Below, one piece after another: positions 52,490 through 59,199 of a stretch of DNA of 64,000 nt (position 1 is the first letter of the stretch; every line of letters starts with the position of its first letter). The notes under the pieces were generated by a model. It was not told the origin of the DNA, made no database searches, and worked only from the letters and a program-made list of their open reading frames with translations. The stretch is from an uncultured Roseburia sp. (GTDB taxonomy: Bacteria > Bacillota > Clostridia > Lachnospirales > Lachnospiraceae). The translations under genes were made by a program, and so were the position numbers. The stretch is taken from positions 1 to 64,000 of the forward strand of contig CAKREH010000003.1 of assembly GCA_934317215.1 (NCBI GenBank). The letters are read 5' to 3'.

Positions 52490-53081
52490 TTTCACTACCT
52501 CCAAGCAATTCAATAACCTTTGCCCCTGCATCTTCCGGGCGACAAAATACGAACTCCACGCCATATTTAAGTTGCATTGTCAACATAGCTTTTGCCAATA
52601 CCTTGCCAGATGTCGGCTTTGTTTTCGGTAGCGATACATTCAGCAATTTCCCAAGCGTATGCATATATGCAATATTGTTATACCGGTCTACTCGTGGATT
52701 ATGCCATGTAAATACATCATTGACGGAATGCACCTTGTCTGTATTTTCAATAAGCACATATAGCTTGATTCCGTTGTTCTGCGCTAAAATGCACTCATCA
52801 CGGAATCTCGGATGTGCTTTTCCACAGATATTCCCTACAATTTCCTGCATGCCCTTTTTCGTGTCAACAGAAACATCATATGTGCCAAGAAAATCCATCT
52901 TTTTAAGTTCCATTTTTCTAGCCGATTTTCTATGGATAACATCCGCTACCTTGTCTGTGGCAATTATGTAATCTCCAACCGGCAATGGTGCACGCAAGAC
53001 TTCTATATCGTGGCTTTTAAAATATCTATTCTTAAGGATATGCAAGCCCTCTTTCTGTCCTTTATCCTCAATTATTAACAC
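52476..53081 (-). CDS. ERCC4-type nuclease-fold phage protein
   Basis: A 201-aa protein starting at GTG 53081 (AGAAAGGAGAATAC upstream; the TTG at 53120 has no site). The ERCC4 fold shows VLRAPLPVGDYIIATDKVAD then SVDTKKGMQEIVGNI and the closing HPRFRDECILAQNNGIKLYV. Canonical GDx-ERKx3D is altered: where Glu-Arg-Lys is expected the sequence has IHRKSARK, while DTKKGMQE may serve instead. So activity is uncertain, but the family (XPF-like, processing branched DNA) is clear. Located in the replication module. Confidence 0.75.
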   Translation of the reverse strand: MLIIEDKGQKEGLHILKNRYFKSHDIEVLRAPLPVGDYIIATDKVADVIHRKSARKMELKKMDFLGTYDVSVDTKKGMQEIVGNICGKAHPRFRDECILAQNNGIKLYVLIENTDKVHSVNDVFTWHNPRVDRYNNIAYMHTLGKLLNVSLPKTKPTSGKVLAKAMLTMQLKYGVEFVFCRPEDAGAKVIELLGGSENGGE

Positions 53082-53176
53082 GTATTCTCCTTTCTGGCGG
53101 TCACTTTCGGCAACCGCCAAGGTATCTCATGGCTTTCAATTTAGTTTTTTTGTGATATATTAAATTCCTTGCCAAA

Positions 53177-53187
53177 GTATCAGATAC
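53177..53187. promoter_or_regulatory. GTATCAGATAC palindrome upstream of the replication genes
   Basis: A perfect 11-base palindrome in the 150-base gap between the ERCC4-type gene and 53232. A related GGTATCTC sits nearby at 53121. It may be a repressor operator; no promoter hexamers were placed with certainty. Confidence 0.35.
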
Positions 53188-53231
53188 CGCATGAACTGGT
53201 TTCTTTTAGGCTTTCGCCTTGGTGTTACAAC

Positions 53232-53537
53232 CTATTTCAGTTTTTCAAGATGCGCAATGTTTTCCTGCGCACGGTCGAGATTTCTTTTTGCAAAATCCGC
53301 ACGTCTCTTTTCTCTTGAAATGAACGCTTCAATCGCCGTATTCCTGCTTTCTTCCAAGAATACGATTGTATTAGAATGTTCAATAAGATTGCCAATGCTC
53401 TCTTTATTAATTCTCATACCCTTATATATACAACCGGTTACACGTTCTAAGGCGGTATATGTCTTAGAACATTCCTTTGCTTCAAATACTTTTTCTTCCA
53501 GCTTTTCACCGCAGAAAAAATAGCTGTATAATTTCAT
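53232..53537 (-). CDS. Phage hypothetical protein, 101 aa
   Basis: Begins MKLYSYFFCGEKLEEKVFEA, ends with a coiled-coil (REKRRADFAKRNLDRAQENI). Beta start, helical end; no known motif. ATG at 53537 has AGAAAGGGAAAAAT upstream. Unknown function; its neighbours belong to the recombination-associated early genes. Confidence 0.6.
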   Translation of the reverse strand: MKLYSYFFCGEKLEEKVFEAKECSKTYTALERVTGCIYKGMRINKESIGNLIEHSNTIVFLEESRNTAIEAFISREKRRADFAKRNLDRAQENIAHLEKLK

Positions 53538-53549
53538 ATTTTTCCCTTT

Positions 53550-54260
53550 CTACGAGATCACAGTAAACTGCTTCAGATCAGCAAGTTCATTCTTCAAATA
53601 CGCTTTAATATTGTTCATGGCTTCATTTTTCCATGCTCCACCGTCTGCTTCGAAGATGGCACACTGCACGCCACAGGAAGATTTCATTCTAAAAATAAAA
53701 TCACTTGCCGGCTGCTGCACCTCTAAGAATGTTCTATACGGAATCAGATTAACAGGGTTAGGCACCACAGCATCTGCTTTACTTGCTACACCCGTTTTAA
53801 CAGTGGCTTTCTGTGTAACACCGTCATCTCCATACTCTGCAACCGTTCCATCTTCTACCGTTCCTGCAAACTTTAAAACAAGATCCCTGTCAGCATTCGA
53901 AACAAATTTTGACTGCAAGGCAATCACAAAGCTTTCATGATCGATAAAACTTCCAAACCGGAAATCCGGCAACTCTGCATTGACCTCAACCAAATATTCC
54001 CGCTTTCTATCTGCATCGAGAGATGAATATAAGTGAACTTCCGTCGGAGAAACCACATGAACGATCATCTTTTCCGACATGCAGTCAATGTTTGCCTTGA
54101 TATACTCTACAAGACTCGTCAATGTTTTCATTTCGATCGCACCCGCATAAGGAACGTAACTGATGCGGTTAAGCGGCTTGTCCGAATATGTATTACCACC
54201 AATTTCATTGATAACCGGTGTTTTTAAACCAACGATATACTCCAATGCTTCTTTAATCAT
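53550..54260 (-). CDS. Phage protein, DUF2303 (YfdQ)-like
   Basis: A 236-aa protein. The end FIFRMKSSCGVQCAIFEADG is characteristic of the YfdQ/DUF2303 family in phages and prophages. An internal insertion is rich in Val/Ala/Lys (TQKATVKTGVASKADAVVPN). The family often neighbours recT/bet and SSB genes, as here, but its role is unknown. Start at 54260 follows AAGAGGTAAAAAATT. Confidence 0.65.
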   Translation of the reverse strand: MIKEALEYIVGLKTPVINEIGGNTYSDKPLNRISYVPYAGAIEMKTLTSLVEYIKANIDCMSEKMIVHVVSPTEVHLYSSLDADRKREYLVEVNAELPDFRFGSFIDHESFVIALQSKFVSNADRDLVLKFAGTVEDGTVAEYGDDGVTQKATVKTGVASKADAVVPNPVNLIPYRTFLEVQQPASDFIFRMKSSCGVQCAIFEADGGAWKNEAMNNIKAYLKNELADLKQFTVIS

Positions 54261-54279
54261 AATTTTTTACCTCTTCTTT

Positions 54280-54711
54280 CTATGCCTGTTTTACTTGTCT
54301 GAAATCTACAACTCCATCATTTTCCTTAGTGTCCTCGATTATTTCTCCTGTGTCCGTATCTACGGTTTTCCCGTCAATCTGCTGCTCTTTCTGGTATTCA
54401 TCAAGAGAAATCTGCCCTTTAATACCTGGTCCGTATTCCTCCGCAAGAACTTCTCCTGTTGCAAGATTGGTTCCAAGGGCAAACTTTGTCTCTACCGGCT
54501 TAGGCTGCGCAAGTTTCTTTTCAACAGAAATTTCACAAGTTGCATCGTCTCTGTCCTCGTTCTGTGTGAATTTCAACTTGATAACTACCTCACGTTTGTT
54601 TTTCCACGGTGTATTCGGGTCCTGCATATTCTCAAAAACATCCTGTAATGCTTTCTGGGATTTTTCCTGTAATGCACCGCCTGCTAATTCTGCTAAATCA
54701 ATTGGGTTCAT
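54280..54711 (-). CDS. Phage 'replication terminator protein'-like protein
   Basis: A 143-aa protein. NPIDLAELAGGALQEKSQKA at the start, then NTPWKNKREVVIKLKF and IKGQISLDEYQKEQQ. Phage proteins with this outline are annotated replication terminator-like, though no Tus/RTP activity is shown. The C-terminus is acidic (DTDTGEIIEDTKENDG). Start at 54711 follows AAAGGAATTTTT, next to a palindrome at 54756-54767. Confidence 0.65.
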   Translation of the reverse strand: MNPIDLAELAGGALQEKSQKALQDVFENMQDPNTPWKNKREVVIKLKFTQNEDRDDATCEISVEKKLAQPKPVETKFALGTNLATGEVLAEEYGPGIKGQISLDEYQKEQQIDGKTVDTDTGEIIEDTKENDGVVDFRQVKQA

Positions 54712-54755
54712 AAAAATTCCTTTCTGTGCATGGTTAATAGTTGCTATATATAAAA

Positions 54756-54767
54756 TTGACCGGTCAA
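54756..54767. promoter_or_regulatory. TTGACCGGTCAA palindrome
   Basis: A perfect 12-base palindrome 45 bases before the 54711 start in the only sizeable gap of this stretch. TATATA follows on the minus strand. It could be the operator of an early promoter. Confidence 0.4.
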
Positions 54768-54779
54768 AATTATCACTTG

Positions 54780-55505
54780 TTAAAACGGGCAAATGTTCAT
54801 ATCAACCTCTAAACCGCTTTCTGCCACATAAACATCGGCTCCATATTTAATTGTTTCTTCTGTCTTTTGTTTGAATAACACGGGATCTCCACTTTTATCT
54901 GATAAGTGAATTAGAACGGCATTTCTCAATGCCGGGTTATCGTTAATTTGAATAAAATTAAGTGCCGTATCAAGGCTCATATGCCCTCGTAGGCGGTGTT
55001 CGTAGTTCGGCTCGTTCCGGTCTACGAACTGCATATCGTAATTAGCTTCACAAAGAATGTGATTTACACCTTTGAATCGCCAGCGGACATATTCCGTGTC
55101 TGTGACATATACTAAACTTCCCATTTCCGGATGTGTGACATGGAACCCATAGCACGGGCACTCTGAACCGTCAGAATTGTTATGTAGCCATCGCCTGTCT
55201 TTATCTTGATTTGGAAAGGTTCTTACTTCGAATGTCCCATACTTTTTCATGTCACAGGATTTGTAAAAATCCATATCGTATGGTTTCCAAACCGGTACAC
55301 CGGCTTTTTCATACTCTCCTATGTATTTTGCATGGTCTCCGTGGATATGGCTCACAAGGACGCCAACAATCTTCATCACATTGAAATCCAGCGCTTTCTT
55401 GACTTCCATGAATGGCAACCCTGCTTCGATTATCAAGGCTTCGTTGTCATTCCCCAAAATGTAGCAGTTACCGGACGAGCCGGAACCTAAGACTTTAAGT
55501 TTCAT
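54780..55505 (-). CDS. Phage MBL-fold hydrolase
   Basis: A 241-aa metallo-beta-lactamase-fold protein resembling the host WalJ-like protein: VLGSGSSGNCYILGNDNEAL at the start, then the metal motif VSHIHGDHAKYIGEYEK (HxHxDH near 59-65). LIHLSDKSGDPVLF and VYVAESGLE supply other ligand positions. Phage MBLs of this type neighbour bet/recT and SSB, so DNA- or RNA-processing is likely. Start at 55505 after GGGTGAAGAG. Differs from the host copy in middle loops, so it is not a recent duplication. Confidence 0.85.
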   Translation of the reverse strand: MKLKVLGSGSSGNCYILGNDNEALIIEAGLPFMEVKKALDFNVMKIVGVLVSHIHGDHAKYIGEYEKAGVPVWKPYDMDFYKSCDMKKYGTFEVRTFPNQDKDRRWLHNNSDGSECPCYGFHVTHPEMGSLVYVTDTEYVRWRFKGVNHILCEANYDMQFVDRNEPNYEHRLRGHMSLDTALNFIQINDNPALRNAVLIHLSDKSGDPVLFKQKTEETIKYGADVYVAESGLEVDMNICPF

Positions 55506-55756
55506 CTCTTCACCCTTTCCGGATTCACTTTTCTTGCACATTCTTCACAAATGAACATATTCTTGTGATTCCTGATTAAGGCAAGATACGGATAATCCGT
55601 GGATTCAAACATTTTCTTACATGAAAAACACTTATCAAGTCCACCAGATTTCATTCCAATCTCTTCTCTTTTTAAGATTGTATCTCCAACAGACATTTCC
55701 CATTTCGCACAATCAAATATGTCATATGTCTTGGTTGTAGTTCTGCTAATTTTCAT
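55502..55756 (-). CDS. Phage zinc-finger hypothetical protein, 84 aa
   Basis: MKISRTTTKTYDIFDCAKWE, then KCFSCKKMFESTDYPYLALI and FICEECARKVNPERVKR. Two CxxC pairs point to one zinc ion. ATG overlaps the neighbour stop as ATGA. Function unknown; similar small fingers accompany recombination genes. Confidence 0.7.
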   Translation of the reverse strand: MKISRTTTKTYDIFDCAKWEMSVGDTILKREEIGMKSGGLDKCFSCKKMFESTDYPYLALIRNHKNMFICEECARKVNPERVKR

Positions 55757-56142
55757 GTAAAAAACTCCTTTCTTACATCAACAATGCTTCGTGTCTGCTT
55801 TATCAACTTCCGGTTACGTTTTGCCCTCTGCTCATTGTCACAAATAAACTGTTTGCAGATTTCCGGTCGCACCGGATAAATGCGGCACTTTTCGCAACTC
55901 TTTCCAGTATCAAGGAACGGACAAGCCATGTCGTATGTTGCCATTGTAGGGACGATATGCCGACATTCCTTAATGTTGTTCTTTCGGATATACCGGTGAA
56001 TAACTTCGATTTCCTTTCGACTCATAGGCAATAGATTTGAACAGCAATTTCCACATTGACTACATTTTCCATCCTTACAGAAATTGAAAATATTATCATC
56101 CATGCTTTTCCGAACCGATTCCAAAAATGAAATAATTTCCAT
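55753..56142 (-). CDS. YkgJ-family cysteine cluster protein
   Basis: A 129-aa protein with the YkgJ signature: CSQCGNCCSNLLPMS, then ACPFLDTGKSCEKCRIYPVR PEICKQF. The family binds an Fe-S or zinc cluster (CxxCxxCC). Phage copies are common but not characterised. Start at 56142; the ribosome site is AGTAGCAT-like and weak, so translation may depend on the upstream gene. Confidence 0.8.
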   Translation of the reverse strand: MEIISFLESVRKSMDDNIFNFCKDGKCSQCGNCCSNLLPMSRKEIEVIHRYIRKNNIKECRHIVPTMATYDMACPFLDTGKSCEKCRIYPVRPEICKQFICDNEQRAKRNRKLIKQTRSIVDVRKEFFT

Positions 56143-56145
56143 ATG

Positions 56146-56406
56146 CTACTCCAATTCTTCCTCTGCCGGAAACTGAAATGTCATTAAGCAATGGCATTTT
56201 ATACATTTTTTATAGTCTTCTCTAAGCATTTCCATGGCTTTCTGTGCTTTTTCTGCGGTGGAATATGTAGCAACAACCATATCACTAACAAGTTGCTCTA
56301 CCCCTGTGAGGTTGCTATTCAGAAAGTAGATATCTTTCCCAAACCTCTGAATAATCACCTGTTCATATGGCATATCCAATGTTCCATCTTGCGATATAAC
56401 TCTCAT
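56146..56406 (-). CDS. Phage hypothetical protein, 86 aa
   Basis: Begins MRVISQDGTLDMPYEQVIIQ; VATYSTAEKAQKAMEMLREDY matches a small family found in many Firmicute phages beside bet/recT. One CIKCHC tail might bind metal. Ribosome site AGGAGGTTGCC. Role unknown. Confidence 0.7.
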   Translation of the reverse strand: MRVISQDGTLDMPYEQVIIQRFGKDIYFLNSNLTGVEQLVSDMVVATYSTAEKAQKAMEMLREDYKKCIKCHCLMTFQFPAEEELE

Positions 56407-56415
56407 GGCAACCTC

Positions 56416-57216
56416 CTAATCTTTCATAAAGTCCGGCACGTTTTCGTCATTCTCAACGACTTCTCCGGCTACTTTCTCTAGATCCGGTTCAACTGCTGCA
56501 CTTTCGGTTACTTCGGATTCAGAGACAACAAACGGCTCTGAATTGGCATTTTCTTCGATATCACGAGCAACAACTTCTTCTGTATCAAGCTTCTTTCCAG
56601 ACACTTCCGGGAACTCTTCTTGTGCATACATCCCTTGGAATCTATCCGGGAATGCTTCTCTAAGAGCCTGCACAACTGCGACTTTACGAATCATCGTTGC
56701 CGGTTTCTTTGACCACTGACCATTGATTTCTCCGCTCTTTTTTCTTCCCACATATTCATCAAATGAAACGCTTGCATACTCTGGTGTGTCATGCCCTTTA
56801 ATAAAAATCTTCGCCCAGCCACCAACAAGAGTTTCATTTGGAAGAACAAGCGCACCCTCACGCTCTTTTACTTCTCCGTTCTTATCAAGAATAATAACCC
56901 CTGCCTGCTTACCACCATATGTGGGCGTTGCATCTGCTCTTTTTGTGAAAACATCTTTTCCAACAACAATGGTTGCAGGATCGTTACTGCCATACTTAAT
57001 AAGATAAGCTTCTTTCAAAAATGGATTTAAATGCTGGTAGCGGCAAAGTGATAAGAACATCATCACTTCTTGGTCTGAAACATTTCCGCCACCGCTGACA
57101 AGATACTTCTTGACTGTTGTAGGGGAAAGTTTTACAAGCTCTCCATTTGCTTCATACTCGACAAGCCCTGCCTGCTTCCCCTGTGCCGCCACTTCCTGCT
57201 TCTTCGTTTCTGCCAT
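56416..57216 (-). CDS. bet: Phage recombination protein Bet (annealase)
   Basis: A 266-aa single-strand annealing protein of the Red-beta/Bet family. VSDQEVMMFLSLCRYQHLNP and FLKEAYLIKYG then VVGKDVFTKRADATPTY are the core; MIRKVAVVQALREAFPDRFQ marks the C-terminal part of the fold. The last 70 residues are acidic and disordered, likely binding SSB (ends VPDFMKD). Works with an exonuclease; here no Exo gene is obvious, but the ERCC4-type and MBL proteins may substitute. Confidence 0.93.
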   Translation of the reverse strand: MAETKKQEVAAQGKQAGLVEYEANGELVKLSPTTVKKYLVSGGGNVSDQEVMMFLSLCRYQHLNPFLKEAYLIKYGSNDPATIVVGKDVFTKRADATPTYGGKQAGVIILDKNGEVKEREGALVLPNETLVGGWAKIFIKGHDTPEYASVSFDEYVGRKKSGEINGQWSKKPATMIRKVAVVQALREAFPDRFQGMYAQEEFPEVSGKKLDTEEVVARDIEENANSEPFVVSESEVTESAAVEPDLEKVAGEVVENDENVPDFMKD

Positions 57217-57237
57217 AATTATTTATTCCTCGCTTTC

Positions 57238-57525
57238 TTAATGTCTTGAAATCTCAATCTCTTTGTCCGTATAAAGGCTATTGAACCTTGCGTTCAGCGC
57301 ATCTAATTTATACTTAATAATCTCCTTTGCATCAGCCACACAGCCGAAAAGTTTTTTATTTTTAAGCGGTAAATTATCAATGCCTAACTCGGAACAATCA
57401 AGATACCATGTGTCGCCGCAACCATGAATTTTGTGGATGCAAATGTCAAAACCATAGTCCTTAATTGTGAAAATCGTTCCACTTTCCACCGGCTCTGTAT
57501 ATTTTGCGTTACTAATCAGCTTCAT
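57238..57525 (-). CDS. Phage hypothetical protein, 95 aa
   Basis: Begins MKLISNAKYTEPVESGTIFT; ICIHKIHGCGDTWYLDCSEL has a His/Cys cluster that could bind metal. The C-terminus is helical (KEIIKYKLDALNARFNSL). Start at 57525 after CGAGGGCGAAC, overlapping the previous gene by 14 bases. No known function. Confidence 0.65.
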   Translation of the reverse strand: MKLISNAKYTEPVESGTIFTIKDYGFDICIHKIHGCGDTWYLDCSELGIDNLPLKNKKLFGCVADAKEIIKYKLDALNARFNSLYTDKEIEISRH

Positions 57526-57751
57526 GTTCGCCCTCGCTTTCTCCGGCATCTACCAGCTCTTCATATTTCTTCACAACTGCCACCTTGTCAGCACCGTAGG
57601 TCTCTACCCACTTCATATCCACGGTTTCATCCGTAACGGTCAACTTTGCGCCTTTGGCATTTACAACCGTGTCACCGGCTTTTACGGAATCCTCGGTGCG
57701 GTATGTATAGCTTCTAGCGCTGTTTGGAAACTTTGCTTTGATATAATTCAT
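57512..57751 (-). CDS. Phage hypothetical protein, 79 aa
   Basis: Begins MNYIKAKFPNSARSYTYRTE; KAGDTVVNAKGAKLTVTDE is SH3-like. A short acidic helix ends it (EELVDAGESEGEHEAD). Known from Clostridial phages as a small protein of unknown role; the AGTGAGGTATCAGA site before 57751 is good. Confidence 0.7.
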   Translation of the reverse strand: MNYIKAKFPNSARSYTYRTEDSVKAGDTVVNAKGAKLTVTDETVDMKWVETYGADKVAVVKKYEELVDAGESEGEHEAD

Positions 57752-57767
57752 TCTGATACCTCACTCT

Positions 57768-58298
57768 CTAATTTTTGATGGTCTGATAGCGTTTATCATG
57801 GTCATTCCACTTAATAGGAATCGGTGCACCACACTCAATGCAATTCATATCAAACATTTCCTCATCCATGTTCGTCATGTACTTGAAACGCTTTCCGCAC
57901 TCACAATCTGCATAAATCGGTTTCAATGGTTCGTCAAAAAGTGAATCATCTCCACAATTCACGCAATGGATGCCTTTGCTCTCTTTCTTTAAGCAGAAAC
58001 CTCTAACCGAACCACATTTCTTACATTTCCAATAGACAAACCCCCTGTACGTCAATCCGTGATACTCTTCTGTAACTTTTTCCTCGGTACCGGATTTTGG
58101 TTCTTCAGGCAGACTTCGCATTGCAGGCATCTCTTTCTTTTGTGCATTTTCTTTCAGTTTTTCAACAACTCTCTCTGCTTCGGTATCTCCAATCGCATTA
58201 CAAATCAGCTGATTAGCAATTCGGGTAAAGAGATAATTCGCTTTATCTCCAACATCAACGGCAATATTCATTCCGCCTGTAGAAAGTCTAATTTTCAT
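57768..58298 (-). CDS. Phage zinc-ribbon protein, 176 aa
   Basis: N-terminal helical part (MKIRLSTGGMNIAVDVGDKA) then three CxxC units: YWKCKKCGSVRGFC, IHCVNCGDDSLF, DCECGKRFKY, and a final FDMNCIECGAPIP, so about two zinc ribbons. Resembles Cys-rich phage proteins near recombination genes. Overlaps the next start by four bases (ATGA). Confidence 0.75.
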   Translation of the reverse strand: MKIRLSTGGMNIAVDVGDKANYLFTRIANQLICNAIGDTEAERVVEKLKENAQKKEMPAMRSLPEEPKSGTEEKVTEEYHGLTYRGFVYWKCKKCGSVRGFCLKKESKGIHCVNCGDDSLFDEPLKPIYADCECGKRFKYMTNMDEEMFDMNCIECGAPIPIKWNDHDKRYQTIKN

Positions 58299-58474
58299 CT
58301 ATGCATACCCCTCTTTCCTTTATTTCCCGTATCTTTTTCGCAATACGGAAGAGAACAATGTCCGGATTCCGCAAAATCAAAAAATCCTTTCTTGCTTGCA
58401 CTCTTCCAACGCTTGCATGACATACACCGTGCATCCGGCTGTGTAACGTTGTTTCCAATTCCTACTCTCGACAT
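58295..58474 (-). CDS. Phage Cys-rich protein, 59 aa
   Basis: Begins MSRVGIGNNVTQPDARCMSC and contains CKRWK, GHCSLPYCEK; four to five Cys. Start at 58474 follows GGGGGTGTCGA. The frame is open further upstream to 58573 but that part overlaps the previous gene in shadow. Small zinc-binding protein, function unknown. Confidence 0.65.
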   Translation of the reverse strand: MSRVGIGNNVTQPDARCMSCKRWKSASKKGFFDFAESGHCSLPYCEKDTGNKGKRGMHR

Positions 58475-59199
58475 TCGACACCCCCGCTTTCCGCATTGTT
58501 GATTGGCATATCCAATGTAACCGCCACGTCTCTGATAAACTCGTCTGGTATATAGATTCCTGCCTGCACACATATCGCATACTGCACCTTTGCAATGCTT
58601 GTAATATCAGAACCTTGCTTTTCCATTGTCTTTGTCAGAACTTTCAGCAGATTAGCCACACCACCATGCGATTGTGGTGTTTTCCTTACCGATACGCTCC
58701 GAATCTCTTGAATATCTGCTTTCATATTCTCCATGAATTTATTTCTCCTATCATCGAACCATTTTTCAAATACATTCCACAGTTCCAAGAAACAGTCGGT
58801 TTTAAGTATTGCATCTTCGATACTTCCGTAACTTTCCGAAAGAAACAGGCTTATTATCTGCCCCGCGCGCTTTTCAAAATATAATTCGCACTTTCCTTTT
58901 AGAAAGTACCGATACCCGGAACCGAATTTTCCGCCGAGAAAAGAAAACGAATAAAACATGTTACCCTGAAAATATGTATCGTATTTCATATCCCACTCGG
59001 TAAACATGGGTTCTTCGCCTTTTCTATGTACCAAACGCATAACACATTTCTTATGAAATACTTCTTCACACATGACTTTGAATGTAGCCATACAAATCCT
59101 TTCAGTTCCAGGCTCAAGCGGTTCCCCTGCTTCCATGTATTTGTCAATGATTTCGATTGCCTTTGCATTTATTGGATAGTCCATATCATATAGCTTCAA
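58462..59199 (-). CDS. Phage hypothetical protein, 245 aa
   Basis: Begins MKLYDMDYPINAKAIEIIDK; middle beta-rich region with LVHRKGEEPMFTEWDMKYDT and a long C-terminal helical part (DDRRNKFMENMKADIQEIRS, VANLLKVLTKTMEKQGSDIT). No recognised domain. The ATG at 59199 overlaps the ATPase stop by 14 bases, implying coupling to it; possibly a partner of the ATPase. Confidence 0.6.
   Translation of the reverse strand: MKLYDMDYPINAKAIEIIDKYMEAGEPLEPGTERICMATFKVMCEEVFHKKCVMRLVHRKGEEPMFTEWDMKYDTYFQGNMFYSFSFLGGKFGSGYRYFLKGKCELYFEKRAGQIISLFLSESYGSIEDAILKTDCFLELWNVFEKWFDDRRNKFMENMKADIQEIRSVSVRKTPQSHGGVANLLKVLTKTMEKQGSDITSIAKVQYAICVQAGIYIPDEFIRDVAVTLDMPINNAESGGVECRE

Noticed and set aside
54329..54850. 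173-aa plus-strand open frame
   Set aside because: Antisense to the replication terminator-like gene and MBL gene end; no ribosome site and mirrored composition.
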